Notes: generated by a model from the sequence alone, not told the origin. 35,234 bases of DNA from Aeriscardovia sp. (GCA_017405305.1 JAFRAT010000005.1:1-35234), one strand, 5' to 3'. Shown: positions 1 to 9,391, counted from the first letter of the stretch. Numbers and translations: made by a program.

Positions 1-526
1 CGGCGATGTGCCGCAGCGCCTTCGATGGGATCTCCGACACCCTCGGCAGCAGGATCTCATCCAGTTCCCCCTCCTCGAGGGCCTTCTCCGCGCGCGACAC
101 GATGAGGTTCTGCGCGGTTTCGATGCGCGCCATCTCGCCGAACAGGCCCCAGTCGGCCAGCTGCGCTTGCTTCAGCGACGACTTGCCGCCGCCGGACGCG
201 CCGCCTTTAGACCCAGCCGCGGTGATGCCCATGCTCGGCTGGCGCAGGACCGCCGCCGCGTCGACGCCGCGGGCGCGCAGGGCGTCGACCAGGGCCAAGG
301 TTGCCGTGGTCTTGCCTTCCCCGCGTGAGGCCAGCAGCGGCGTGTCGGCCGTGACGAGGATGACCGCGCCCCTTTTGCGCGGCAGGGACAGGCGTTCCGC
401 CAGCGCGGAGAGAAACCCGAAAGCGTCGATTTTGCGGGCTTCGCCGCAGTCGCGCGTGAAGCGCGCGGCCAGCTCGGATACGGAGGAAACGGAATTGATG
501 GAATCAGCGAAAACGGAAGAAGACAT
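1..526 (-). CDS. fhs: Formate-tetrahydrofolate ligase, N-terminal part (runs off left edge)
   Basis: Cytosolic one-carbon enzyme that joins formate to tetrahydrofolate with ATP to give 10-formyl-THF. Only the first 175 codons are present; the C-terminus lies beyond position 1. The visible part has the family P-loop (LLASRGEGKTTATLAL, about residues 64-79) and the following substrate segment (LRQPSMG, then GSKGGASGGG), which match the family's REPSLGP and KGGAAGGG blocks in order and spacing. The start at 526 is preceded by an AAAGG ribosome site. The protein is divergent from the well-known clostridial type, for example LRQPSMG in place of LREPSLG and no PMEDINLHF block after the glycine-rich stretch, so it may be a shorter lineage-specific form. 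It lies downstream of pepD but is separated from it by a terminator and so probably has its own promoter. Confidence 0.85.
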   Translation of the reverse strand, partial: MSSSVFADSINSVSSVSELAARFTRDCGEARKIDAFGFLSALAERLSLPRKRGAVILVTADTPLLASRGEGKTTATLALVDALRARGVDAAAVLRQPSMGITAAGSKGGASGGGKSSLKQAQLADWGLFGEMARIETAQNLIVSRAEKALEEGELDEILLPRVSEIPSKALRHIA

Positions 527-699
527 GATTCGGCCTTTCACACAAAACAAAGGGCAGTCGACAAACGGCGATCAGAAGCGTTCGGAAAACAGATCGTCCG
601 GACGCGGATGGCGGAACAGAATCCGCATTGGGTCATGTGAACGCGATACACCTCCGTTCTTCCCAGCCTACGGGATGGCGGGGACGCCCCCAGTGCCGA

Positions 700-733
700 A
701 AAAGGCGCCGGGGCGATCGCCCCGGCGCCTTTT
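700..733 (-). terminator. Rho-independent terminator of pepD
   Basis: A perfect 17-bp inverted repeat (AAAAGGCGCCGGGGCGA and its complement, centred on GATC) lies 20 bp beyond the pepD stop. Read on the minus strand it ends in a run of five T. The uninterrupted stem, U-tract and position make it a convincing terminator that separates pepD from fhs. The stem is symmetrical and could work in both directions. Confidence 0.85.
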
Positions 734-752
734 GGCCAGCCAACGGATTGGA

Positions 753-2282
753 TCAGTTGTCGGACAGGAAGAAGCCGTTCTTCATATGCATTGCGGCGGT
801 ATACAGCACGGAATGCAGCAGCGCGTCGGTCTGCTTCTTGAGGAAGTCGCATTCCTTCTGGTTCGCGGCTTCGAGGGCCTTGTGGATCTCGGCGTCGTCC
901 ATGCCGGCGGAATCGCGGCCCTTGGCGGCAAGCTCGGCGTCGGTCAGGCGAATGTTCTCATGGCCGAAAGCCAGGGTCGTCTGCTGGTAGTTCTCGATCG
1001 TGGAGAGGTTGTCGTTGTAGTGCGCGTCGGCTAGGGCCGCGATAAGGCGGTCGGACCAGTACAGGTAGTCGGTGGTCACGAGATCACGGGCGCCGGAGAG
1101 GTACTCCGGGGTGACGTCGATGTTCGTGTAGACCGGGACCAGCGTGTTGAACGGGTTGGAACCCAGGGCGACCCACTGGATGGCGCGATACGCTTCCGGA
1201 GCATACGGACGGATCTGCAGGACGGACAGCTCGCTGGTGCGGTTGATGCCGATGGTGCGGTAGCGGTGGCGGGACTGCTCGTTGCCCTTGTCTCCGTAGC
1301 AATCGTACGGAGTGCGGTTGTAGTGGCCGTTCATGCAGTACTTGACGTCCTCGATGGTCACTTTGCGCTCAGGCTGGCGAGCCCACGGAATGTCGTCGGA
1401 TTCCGGCGTGTGCAGGGCCTCCGGGGAGTCCCAGTCCTCGTCGTACGGATTGAGGTAGCGCTGCATGAACCAGGCGCGCGGGGTGTTGTACACGTGGTCG
1501 GTGTCAGTGCGGGAGCCGAATACATCGCGCGGATTGAAGTGGTCGGAGTCGCCGTCAACGCTCACGGCCAGATGATTGTCGACGATGAACTCGCGCAGAT
1601 CAGCGGAGCACATATGGTCCTTCTGCTCGCCGAAGGCGTCCTCGAGATCGAAGTCGTCGATGCCCAGCTGGTTCGGCATGGTGACGTAGCAGTCGTCCGG
1701 AACGCGCTTGGCCATCCAGTGGTGGCCGCCGATGGTCTCGAGCCACCAGATTTCGTCGGCGTCGGAAAAACCGATGGCGTTCGGCTCGTAAGTGCCGTAC
1801 TTCTCAAGCAGCGCGCCGAGGCGCTCCACGCCCTCGCGGGCGGTCTTGATGTACGGAAGAACGATAGTAACGAGGTCCTCCTCGCCGATGCCGCCGGCTA
1901 CTTCCGGCTGGTAATCGGCGTCGCCTTCCTTGCCGACGGCCTTCTTCAGCTCGACATACGGGTCGGCGCCCAGCACACGCGGATTGGTGGTGATGGTCTC
2001 GGTGGCGGTCATCGCGACGTTCTTCTCGTTGATGCCGGCCTCGCCCCACACGCCGGCGCCGCGGGTGGCGTCCGGGATGTTGGTGTAGCGCATCGGATCA
2101 CCGGGCAACTCGACTTCGACATGGCTGCACACGGAACGGTAGTGGCGCGGCTGGTCCTCTGGCTGGACGACAATCATCTTCTTGACGTTGAACATGCCGT
2201 TCGGCGTATCCTCGTTGCGGGCCATGATGGTGGAACCGTCATAGCTGGCTTTCTTGCCAACCAAGAGAGTGGTGCATGCCAT
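753..2282 (-). CDS. pepD: C69-family dipeptidase
   Basis: Cytosolic Ntn-hydrolase-fold dipeptidase of peptidase family C69, the PepD type of lactobacilli and bifidobacteria, which cleaves dipeptides taken up from protein-rich media. The protein of 509 residues begins Met-Ala-Cys-Thr-Thr; in this family the cysteine at the mature N-terminus is the nucleophile. This fixes the start at 2282 rather than at the upstream in-frame ATG at 2360. An AGGAAAGAGG ribosome site sits just upstream of the chosen ATG. Further family-like features are the ARNED segment after the cysteine, the NEKNVAMTATET block and the Trp-rich DEIWWLETIGGHHWMAKRVP block. The length of about 500 residues is normal. The gene appears to be monocistronic, followed by a strong terminator. 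Confidence 0.93.
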   Translation of the reverse strand: MACTTLLVGKKASYDGSTIMARNEDTPNGMFNVKKMIVVQPEDQPRHYRSVCSHVEVELPGDPMRYTNIPDATRGAGVWGEAGINEKNVAMTATETITTNPRVLGADPYVELKKAVGKEGDADYQPEVAGGIGEEDLVTIVLPYIKTAREGVERLGALLEKYGTYEPNAIGFSDADEIWWLETIGGHHWMAKRVPDDCYVTMPNQLGIDDFDLEDAFGEQKDHMCSADLREFIVDNHLAVSVDGDSDHFNPRDVFGSRTDTDHVYNTPRAWFMQRYLNPYDEDWDSPEALHTPESDDIPWARQPERKVTIEDVKYCMNGHYNRTPYDCYGDKGNEQSRHRYRTIGINRTSELSVLQIRPYAPEAYRAIQWVALGSNPFNTLVPVYTNIDVTPEYLSGARDLVTTDYLYWSDRLIAALADAHYNDNLSTIENYQQTTLAFGHENIRLTDAELAAKGRDSAGMDDAEIHKALEAANQKECDFLKKQTDALLHSVLYTAAMHMKNGFFLSDN

Positions 2283-2422
2283 AGCTAACCTCTTTCCTTC
2301 GGTGTTGTCATACCACAGCTCGCCGCGCCGGCATCGACGAGAAACCCGGTCGATTGCCACCGCGTTCGTAGCTGTCTTCTATTATGAAGCATTTCCGTGA
2401 AGATGTCCGGGCGTTTCGATAT

Positions 2423-2456
2423 CGGCCGTCTCGCCGCGGCCGCGGCGAGACGGCCG
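2423..2456. other. Perfect 34-nt palindrome between the PEBP gene and pepD
   Basis: A 17-bp perfect inverted repeat centred on GCGGCCGC lies between the end of the PEBP-like gene (2471) and the start of pepD (2282). It could form a very stable hairpin. Neither strand has a clear U-tract after it, so it is either an intrinsic terminator of the U-less type or a structural element. Its position just past the stop codon favours a terminator for the PEBP gene. Confidence 0.5.
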
Positions 2457-2470
2457 GGTCCGCGCTTTGC

Positions 2471-3046
2471 TCAGCAACGGCCGCGCAGCAGAACTGCCGC
2501 GCACTGCATACCGTCGCCCGAGGAAAGGTCCGCGCTGGCGCCCAGCGCGCGCAAGCCGTCGTACAGTCGATTGAGGCGGAAACCCTGATCCAGGCCGGCG
2601 ACAGGCTCGCGCGTGGCCCACACGCGCAGCAGGTACTCGTGATCCTCGTTCGGCGGCTTCGGACCCGTGTACCGTTGGGCCACCTGCGGATCGGTGACGC
2701 CCACGAGGCGCGAGTCCTGGGAATTCCTTCCTTGCACGGCCTCGGGGACCATCGAGACAACGGAGCGGCTGAAATCGGCCGGAATCGACAATGTGTCCGG
2801 GGCGTCCGGATCGAACATCACGGCGCCGATCGGCAGGTTCGCCAAGCTCCAGTGGATCCACTGGAAGCCGCAGACAGGGATGGAGCCGTCGTCGGTGAAA
2901 GCCCAGTGCAGGTACCGCATCGCGGGATCGACGCCCCGGACGCCGAACGGGAAGGACACGACCGTGGAGCCGTCGACCTTGTTCTCTTCCGGCGCCTGCT
3001 TGCCGTATTCATCGGGAATCGTCGTGAAATCAGTGATAATCTGCAT
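2471..3046 (-). CDS. YbhB/YbcL-type phosphatidylethanolamine-binding (Raf kinase inhibitor-like) protein
   Basis: Cytosolic protein of the PEBP family; bacterial members have no firmly established substrate. The 191-residue product carries the family ligand-pocket region as DDGSIPVCGFQWIHWSLANLP (about 52-72), where the histidine-tryptophan pair and the acidic-x-x-x-Pro element match the PEBP signature. A second segment, DPDAPD, lies at 79-84. The start at 3046 is chosen because family proteins begin near here and a GGAGG lies 12 nt upstream; the long upstream in-frame extension has no family-like sequence and overlaps holB. It follows holB after a gap of about 160 bp, so it may be read by transcription from the topA-tmk-holB block. 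Confidence 0.85.
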   Translation of the reverse strand: MQIITDFTTIPDEYGKQAPEENKVDGSTVVSFPFGVRGVDPAMRYLHWAFTDDGSIPVCGFQWIHWSLANLPIGAVMFDPDAPDTLSIPADFSRSVVSMVPEAVQGRNSQDSRLVGVTDPQVAQRYTGPKPPNEDHEYLLRVWATREPVAGLDQGFRLNRLYDGLRALGASADLSSGDGMQCAAVLLRGRC

Positions 3047-3206
3047 GGCCCCAGTATGCCTCCGAATCCGAAAAACCGCCCGGCAACGCCATGGGCGGAC
3101 GATGGGAACGGGAATAGGAACGATACCACGATGCGAACAGCAGCGAGGCGAGCGGACGAGACCGCAGACGGCAGACGCGCGGCAGGCCAGGACGAACGGT
3201 GCCCGC

Positions 3207-4382
3207 TTAGGCGGCGACGCGCGCCAAGCGGCAGGCCAGGGCCTCGAACACGAGCGGCAGCATGCCGTTGCCGTGCAGCCGACGGCGGGCGGCGCCAATG
3301 GCCTCCACCCGATCCAGCGCCTCGGCGCGCGTGATGGAGCCGGCCAGGGCGACGAGGGCGTCACGCTGCTCAAGGTTGAGAAGGCCGATGGCGTCCTGCG
3401 CGTGGGCGTGAATGATTTCGACGTCGCGATACACGGATTCGGCGTCGTCCAGGATGCGGTCGAGCACGTCGCGCGTCAGACGGGTGGCCAAGCGTTTCTT
3501 CTCGCCGCCGCTGCCGAGGCGGTTGTACTGGGCGCGCATGGCAGGTTCCATCTTGGGCAGACGCCTATCGTCGGGATCGTAGCCCTGCTGCTCGAGGAAC
3601 TCGCGCTGGGCGCGCGAGACACGCTCGTCGGCGGCGTCCTGGGCCTGCCGTTGCGCCTCTTCGACGAGCTTGTCGGCGAATACCACGGCCTCGAACGCGG
3701 ACGACGTCCTCAGCAGCCCTTCGATCAGGCGGTCACGGCGGGCGATGGCCCCAGGGATGGACGCGTACCGGCGCGCCAGGTCCACGTTTCCTTGCGCCAG
3801 GCGCGCCGCACGGCGGGCGGCAGCCTCCGGCACCGGCTTCCGGCCTTCGGCGGGCGACTCCAGGTAGCGCGCCACGTCCTCGTCGCTGGGCAAGGACAAA
3901 CGAACCGTGCGTACGCGGGAACGGATAGTGGGCAGCACGCTCTGGAGAGACGGGGCGCACAGGACCCAAATGGTGCGCGGGGCTGGCTCCTCAATCTCCT
4001 TGAGCAGCACGTTCGTCGCGCGCTCGGCCATGCGACCGATGTCGCTGACGATGACGACGCGCCACGGACCGGTGGACGGCATCTGCTCCGATGAATCGAC
4101 GAAGGCGCGCACATCCTCGATGGGGATGGCGACCTTGTCGGTCGCGAGGACCGTGACGTCCGGCGAGGTGCCCGCGATCACCTCCCGGCAGGACGAGCAG
4201 GTGCCGTCGCCATGATCCGGGCACTCCAGGGCCGCGGCGAACGCCAGCGCGAGACGGCCGCGCCCCGCGCCCTCAGGGCCGACGAACAGCCAGGACTGCG
4301 CCGTTTTCGACGGATCGGACGCGGCCTGTTCCAGCGTTTCGATCACTGCGCGCTGGCCGACGATGCCGTCCCAGACGCTCAT
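3207..4382 (-). CDS. holB: DNA polymerase III delta-prime subunit
   Basis: AAA+ clamp-loader subunit that helps load the sliding clamp during replication. The 391-residue protein has an N-terminal AAA+ domain that starts MSVWDGIVGQ, a P-loop region GPEGAGRGRL (about 35-44), a cysteine cluster C-x7-C-x2-C (about 54-65) of the zinc-module type, a sensor-1-like region and an SRV triplet in place of the usual SRC. The lysine of a canonical P-loop is arginine here; delta-prime subunits often do not bind ATP, so this fits the family. The start overlaps the tmk stop by 4 nt (ATGA), which supports the call and indicates translational coupling. The C-terminal half is charged and helical, with more residues than the minimal AAA+ core. 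Confidence 0.9.
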   Translation of the reverse strand: MSVWDGIVGQRAVIETLEQAASDPSKTAQSWLFVGPEGAGRGRLALAFAAALECPDHGDGTCSSCREVIAGTSPDVTVLATDKVAIPIEDVRAFVDSSEQMPSTGPWRVVIVSDIGRMAERATNVLLKEIEEPAPRTIWVLCAPSLQSVLPTIRSRVRTVRLSLPSDEDVARYLESPAEGRKPVPEAAARRAARLAQGNVDLARRYASIPGAIARRDRLIEGLLRTSSAFEAVVFADKLVEEAQRQAQDAADERVSRAQREFLEQQGYDPDDRRLPKMEPAMRAQYNRLGSGGEKKRLATRLTRDVLDRILDDAESVYRDVEIIHAHAQDAIGLLNLEQRDALVALAGSITRAEALDRVEAIGAARRRLHGNGMLPLVFEALACRLARVAA

Positions 4383-5035
4383 CGGGAACCGATCTTCCGC
4401 GTGGCCAGCAGCGCGTCGATATTGGTCCGGATCGCGCTCCACACCTCGTCTATCCCACGGGACGCGTCAATGACGGCGATGCGGTCCCGATGACGCTTGG
4501 CAAGGTCGAGGAACGCCTGGCGCGCGCGGTTCTGGAACGGGTTCGGCTCCGACTCCAAACGATCGGTTTCACGTGAAACGGCGAAACGGCGACGCGCGGC
4601 CGCCGGATCCATGTCCAGCAGATAGGTGCGATCCGGCTGCAGGCCGTCGGTCGCCCACTCATTCAGCCGCTCGATATCCCGCCTGCTCAGCTCACGGCCG
4701 CCGCCCTGGTAGCCGACGGAAGAGTCGGTGTAGCGGTCGGAGATGACGCATTCGCTGCGCTCCAACGCTGGACGGATGACATCGGCGACGTGTTCGGCGC
4801 GGTCGGCGGAGTACAGCAGCGCCTCGGCGCGCTTGCCAATGTGCGGGGCGGACGGGTCGAGCAGCAGGCGGCGGATGGCCCCGCCCAGCGGGGTGCCGCC
4901 CGGCTCACGGGTCATCAGGACGGTCAGGCCTTGTGCGGACAGGTAGTCCCGCAAGCGCTGCGCTTGGGTCGTCTTGCCGACACCGTCGACGCCCTCGAAC
5001 GTGAGGAACAGGCCCCGCTGGCAATTCGCGCTCAT
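4379..5035 (-). CDS. tmk: Thymidylate kinase
   Basis: Phosphorylates dTMP to dTDP with ATP in the dTTP pathway. All family motifs are present in the 218-residue protein: the P-loop FEGVDGVGKTTQ (13-24), the TREPGGTPLG substrate segment (42-51), the DRY motif (100-102) followed by SSVGYQGGGR, and a lid region near residue 150 (AAARRRFAVSRETDR). The start at 5035 overlaps the topA stop by 4 nt, and the stop overlaps the holB start by 4 nt. The three genes therefore form a tightly coupled unit that ties DNA supercoiling, dTTP supply and clamp loading to one transcript. Confidence 0.95.
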   Translation of the reverse strand: MSANCQRGLFLTFEGVDGVGKTTQAQRLRDYLSAQGLTVLMTREPGGTPLGGAIRRLLLDPSAPHIGKRAEALLYSADRAEHVADVIRPALERSECVISDRYTDSSVGYQGGGRELSRRDIERLNEWATDGLQPDRTYLLDMDPAAARRRFAVSRETDRLESEPNPFQNRARQAFLDLAKRHRDRIAVIDASRGIDEVWSAIRTNIDALLATRKIGSR

Positions 5036-7917
5036 GCTTCCGCCTTCGCTGCCATGGCCTCCGTGGCCGCGGCTTTCTTCGTTGCGGTTTTCTTGGTTGA
5101 CGCGGTCTTTCTCGTCGTCGGCTTCTTGGTCGTCGTCTTCTTGGCGGACGAGGCGGAAGTCCTGCGCGGGCGGCGCTTCGCCGGCCCCTGGGCACGTTTC
5201 TGCGCCAGCAGGTCGAACGCCGTCTGCGGGTCGATGCTCTCGACCGTATACGACTTCGGGATGGTGCGGTTCGTCGTGCCGTCGGTGATGTACGTGCCGT
5301 AGAACCCGTCTTTGATGACGACGGGCCTGCCGGTGGCCGGATCCGCGCCCAGCTCGCGCAGCGGCGGCTTAGGAGCGCGGGAGCGGCGGCTGTACTTCGG
5401 CTGCGCGAACCTCTCCGTGGCTTCCTCCAGCGTGACAGTGAAGATGGCGTCCTGCGCATCGAGGGGGCGCGTCTCCGGCTTCGCATCGCTGCCTTCGACG
5501 GTCTTGGTCAGGTACGGGCCATAGCGGCCGTTGTTCGCCGTGATGACGCAAACCTGGTCCTCGCCTTGCTCATTCTTCTCCGTGTACTGGCCCACCACGC
5601 GCGGCAGGCTGAGCAGCGCCAGAGCCTGCTCCAGGCTAATCGTGGCCGGATCCATGGTCTTAAAGAGGGACGCCACCCGCGGCTTCGGCGCTTTCGCGGA
5701 CGCCTTCGCCTTTTTCGCGGCGGGCATGCTCTCCCCCTTGTCCGCCTGTTCCGCCGATCCTGGCATAACGGCGGTCACGTACGGACCGAACCGGCCGGAG
5801 CGGACCTCGACGACGGAGCCGTCTTCGCTCGTGCCCAGTACGCGCACCCCGCCAGAGTTGCTGGCGATGAGCTCGCGCGCTTTGCCGGCAGTCAGCTCGT
5901 CGGGCGCGATGCCGTCCGGCACAGAGGCACGGCGGGGTGTGCCGTCGGCGGACGGGTTCTTCGTGTCCTCGACGTACGGCCCGTAGCGGCCCACGCGCAC
6001 GTGAACACCGTCGCCGATGTCGATGGTGTTGATGGCCCGCGCGTCGATATTGCCTAGTTGGGACACCTGAGCCTGGAGGCCTTCGGCGGCTTCCTGTTCG
6101 TCCTGCGCGGAGCCGGCCGTGTGGCCGAAGTAGAACTCCGTGAGCCAATCAAGCTCGGATTCCTCGCCCCGCGCGATGCGGTCGAGACCGTTTTCCATGT
6201 GGGCTGTGAACTCGTAGTCCACCAACTTGGGGAACTTCGTTTCCAAGAGCTTGACGACGCAGAAGGCCAGCCAGGACGGGATAAGCGCCCGACCGCGCTC
6301 GTACACGTAACCGCGGTCGATAATCGTGGAGATGATGCTGGCGTACGTCGACGGACGGCCGATTTCCTTGGCCTCCAGCGTCTTGACGAGCGAAGCCTCG
6401 GTGTACCGCGGCTGCGGTTGCGTCTGATGCGTCTGCGCATCGACGGACTGGAGCGCCAAGCGCTGGCCTTCGGAGAGGTCGGGCAGGCGCGTCTCATCGG
6501 ACTTGCCCGCGGATTTGCCGGAGCCGGTTACCTTGCCGGGAGCGTACACGCGGGAGAAGCCGGAAAACGAGACGACGGTGCCCGAGGCCTGGAACAGCGC
6601 TTCGCCGAACGATGGCGCGATCGCGGCAATCCTGGCCGTGGCCGTGAAGCCGACGACGTCCGCCATCTGGGTAGCCAGCGTACGCTGCCAGATGAGAGTG
6701 TAGAGACGCAGCTGCTCCGGCGGAACGCGCGACGCGATCTCGTCCGGTGAACGGAACGTCGAGCCGGCAGGCCGGATAGCTTCGTGCGCTTCTTGGGCAC
6801 CAGCGGACGTGGTGGCGAACTGGCGCGGCTCGTCAGACAGATAGCCTGCACCGAACCGCTCCTCCACGCTTTGGCGGGCAGCGTGGATGGCCTCGCCCGA
6901 CAACGTGACGGAATCAGTTCGCATATACGTGATGTAGCCGTTCTCATACAGCCCCTGGGCGGCGCGCATGGTAGCGCGGCTCGTCATACCCAGGCGGTTG
7001 CCGGCGGCCTGCTGCAGCGTCGAGGTCGTGAACGGCGGCGACGGACGACGCCTGTACGGCTTGCGCTCCAGCGAGCGCACCTCGAAACCGGCGGCTAGAA
7101 GCTCGTCCGCCAAGCGCCGGACGTCCTGGGCAGATAGCTGCATCGGTTCGTCGGCGGCGGCCTTCGCCGTCAGGTTCCCGCGGGCGTCGAAATCCTTGGA
7201 AACGGCGAGACGGCGGCCTGCCAGGGACGTCAGCCGCGCCTCGAAAGCGGAATCGGAGCCGTTGTCGGCACCGGATTCGCCAGGCACCAGCATGACAACG
7301 AGGTCACGGTACTCCGCCGGCACGAAGGCCATGCGTTCGCGTTCTCGCTCGACGATGAGACGGGTGGCCACGGATTGCACGCGTCCGGCCGACAGTTTCG
7401 GCGCTACCTTGCGCCACAGGACCGGGGACAGCTCGTAGCCGTACAGGCGGTCAAGGATACGGCGCGTCTCCTGAGCGGACACCATGTTCCGGTCCACCTG
7501 GCGCGTTTGCTCCAGCGACGCGAGAATGGCTTGCTTGGTGATCTCGTGGAACACCATGCGTTTGACGGGAACCTTCGGTTTCAGCGTCTGTATCAGATGC
7601 CAGGCGATGGCCTCCCCTTCGCGGTCCTCATCGGTGGCCAGGTATAGCTCGCTGGCGCTCGCCAAGGCCTTCCTCAGTTTCGAGACCGTGTCGCGTTTGT
7701 TGGCGTTGACGATGTAGTACGGAGCGAATCCGTCATCGACGTCGACACCGAACTTGCCGAACTTGGCTTTCTTGGACGTCGGCACCTGGGACGGCTGGGC
7801 AAGGTCGCGGATATGCCCCACGGACGCTGCGACCGTGTACCCCGGGCCAAGGTAGCCCTGGATTTTCTCGGCTTTCGTCGGGGATTCCACGATGACGAGC
7901 TTGGTTCCGGTTGCCAT
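5032..7917 (-). CDS. topA: DNA topoisomerase I
   Basis: Type IA topoisomerase that relaxes negative supercoils. The 961-residue protein starts with a Toprim domain (KLVIVESPTKAEKIQ, then DEDREGEAIAWHL at 96-108), followed by the cleavage domain with the catalytic tyrosine in GYITYMRTDS (Tyr331). The C-terminal part has repeated GRYGPY/GRFGPY-type modules in place of zinc-finger cysteines and ends in a Lys/Thr/Ala-rich basic tail (about 905-961). This arrangement is typical of actinobacterial TopA, whose basic tail aids DNA binding and processivity. An AAAGGA ribosome site precedes the ATG. The upstream PAP2 gene ends 132 bp away, so a separate promoter in that gap is possible. Confidence 0.97.
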   Translation of the reverse strand: MATGTKLVIVESPTKAEKIQGYLGPGYTVAASVGHIRDLAQPSQVPTSKKAKFGKFGVDVDDGFAPYYIVNANKRDTVSKLRKALASASELYLATDEDREGEAIAWHLIQTLKPKVPVKRMVFHEITKQAILASLEQTRQVDRNMVSAQETRRILDRLYGYELSPVLWRKVAPKLSAGRVQSVATRLIVERERERMAFVPAEYRDLVVMLVPGESGADNGSDSAFEARLTSLAGRRLAVSKDFDARGNLTAKAAADEPMQLSAQDVRRLADELLAAGFEVRSLERKPYRRRPSPPFTTSTLQQAAGNRLGMTSRATMRAAQGLYENGYITYMRTDSVTLSGEAIHAARQSVEERFGAGYLSDEPRQFATTSAGAQEAHEAIRPAGSTFRSPDEIASRVPPEQLRLYTLIWQRTLATQMADVVGFTATARIAAIAPSFGEALFQASGTVVSFSGFSRVYAPGKVTGSGKSAGKSDETRLPDLSEGQRLALQSVDAQTHQTQPQPRYTEASLVKTLEAKEIGRPSTYASIISTIIDRGYVYERGRALIPSWLAFCVVKLLETKFPKLVDYEFTAHMENGLDRIARGEESELDWLTEFYFGHTAGSAQDEQEAAEGLQAQVSQLGNIDARAINTIDIGDGVHVRVGRYGPYVEDTKNPSADGTPRRASVPDGIAPDELTAGKARELIASNSGGVRVLGTSEDGSVVEVRSGRFGPYVTAVMPGSAEQADKGESMPAAKKAKASAKAPKPRVASLFKTMDPATISLEQALALLSLPRVVGQYTEKNEQGEDQVCVITANNGRYGPYLTKTVEGSDAKPETRPLDAQDAIFTVTLEEATERFAQPKYSRRSRAPKPPLRELGADPATGRPVVIKDGFYGTYITDGTTNRTIPKSYTVESIDPQTAFDLLAQKRAQGPAKRRPRRTSASSAKKTTTKKPTTRKTASTKKTATKKAAATEAMAAKAEA

Positions 7918-8049
7918 GCGTCTGTTCCTTTCACGTCATTCGCGCGCCGGGGAGGGCAGTCCTGCGGCGGCAAGCTATGTTCCGTGCGCAATACACATAC
8001 AAACATCCGAGGATACGGGCACGACGGTACCTTCGGTGGATGAACCGGC

Positions 8050-9288
8050 TCAACGGTCGGATTCCGGCGCCGGCGGCGGGCCGACCAGGCCCACGGCGGA
8101 CAGTGGCGAGGCCGTCAATTGGCGGAAAACCGCCACCAGGGACAGGCCCAGCGCCGAGGAGGATAGGATAGCCATGACGGATGCCTCGATCGCCGGACGA
8201 ACGGTCCACTGCGCCATATACTGCAGGCCCGGCAGGACCTGACTGACGAGGTATCCGGCATAGCAGAGGCCGGCCGCGCCCATGACGAGCGTGATCGTAG
8301 CTACGATTTGGATGCCCGCGCTGCTGCGGCGCTTGCCCGGCTTGTCCATGCCGGAGCCGCGCGTGAAAGCCAAGACGATGAGCGTCATGCCCGTCACCAT
8401 GAAGAACGCCACGACCACGTCGGATGGGCGGTGCCAGCGGCCGATCACCAACGAAACGCCGACGGTGCTTGTCAGCGCGAAGCTGATGAGCAGCGCGACC
8501 CAGCGCCAGGACAGGCCCACGGCCAGCAGCAGGATGACGCACGCGGTGAAAACCGCGGTGGAGTGCCCCGAGGGGGATGTGTTCGCCGTGTTGAAAACGG
8601 TGCGCCCGTACACCGGACGCGGCAGGAAATGCTTCAGCAGGTACGCGCTTACGCCGGCGACCATGCCCAGGATGGCCTGTTGCAACACCAGGACCCATCG
8701 GCGGCGGATGAGGGCGATCAGCACGCCGATGACGATAACGACGCACATCGTTCCCACCACGCACACCGGCGTCGTGCAGAAAGTAGCAACTGGCGACAGC
8801 CAGCCGGCATGCGCCTCGAAAGCCGGACGGAACTTGGACCACACCAGGTTGTCGAACTCCTGGCCTTCCATCGTGCGCACGGCGAGGCACCACAGGCAGG
8901 CGGCCGCCGCCAGCATGATGACGCCCAGGATGGCCGCCCAAACCGTGGCGGCGCGGCGCGGGCGCGCCAGCAGCGGATCCTGCAGCGACTGCAGCAGCGT
9001 CGCCGGCGCGCGGCCGTGGATTTTCTGATCGGCACGGGACCGGCCTTCGACGGAGGAACCACTGCGCGCCGGCGCTCGGCCGTCTCCGAAGCGGACGTCA
9101 ACGTCCTGATCCTCCTCAAAGACAGCCATGGACGCCTCGACGGGATTCATTACGCCCGTCTGCTCGGCCGCATCCTGCTCCCAGTCATCGTCAACGGGCG
9201 GCGCCGGCGGCGTCAAAGGTGAGGGGAACGACGGGAAGGAACCGTTCCCCGACGGCGAAACGGGATTGGTATTGGCGCGGATGCTCAT
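8050..9288 (-). CDS. PAP2-superfamily membrane phosphatase
   Basis: Integral membrane lipid phosphatase of the PAP2 type; members act on undecaprenyl pyrophosphate or phosphatidic acid derivatives at the outer face of the membrane. The 412-residue protein has a Pro/Ser-rich and acidic cytosolic N-terminus of about 105 residues, then six or so membrane segments. The phosphatase signature is complete: KHFLPRP (219-225), PSGH (239-242) and RWHRPSD (284-290). The ATG at 9288 is chosen because an earlier in-frame ATG at 9468 would put the 5' end of the gene inside the SRP RNA. The ribosome site before 9288 is weak, so the start is the least certain part. A role in recycling undecaprenyl carrier for the nearby glycan locus is possible but unproven. 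The C-terminal membrane segments beyond the phosphatase core are an extension. Confidence 0.82.
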   Translation of the reverse strand: MSIRANTNPVSPSGNGSFPSFPSPLTPPAPPVDDDWEQDAAEQTGVMNPVEASMAVFEEDQDVDVRFGDGRAPARSGSSVEGRSRADQKIHGRAPATLLQSLQDPLLARPRRAATVWAAILGVIMLAAAACLWCLAVRTMEGQEFDNLVWSKFRPAFEAHAGWLSPVATFCTTPVCVVGTMCVVIVIGVLIALIRRRWVLVLQQAILGMVAGVSAYLLKHFLPRPVYGRTVFNTANTSPSGHSTAVFTACVILLLAVGLSWRWVALLISFALTSTVGVSLVIGRWHRPSDVVVAFFMVTGMTLIVLAFTRGSGMDKPGKRRSSAGIQIVATITLVMGAAGLCYAGYLVSQVLPGLQYMAQWTVRPAIEASVMAILSSSALGLSLVAVFRQLTASPLSAVGLVGPPPAPESDR

Positions 9289-9391
9289 GCCATCGACTTT
9301 AGGAGCACCACGGGGAACTCGCCGGCGAGAGGAAAGGGATATGCGCAAAACGTCTGCACCGCAGGCAGGCGCGACGGCGAAACGGAAAGAA

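Noticed and set aside
2384..4094. Long plus-strand open frames (2384-3334 and 2667-4094)
   Set aside because: They run opposite to the PEBP and holB genes, whose products match known families; the plus-strand translations do not.
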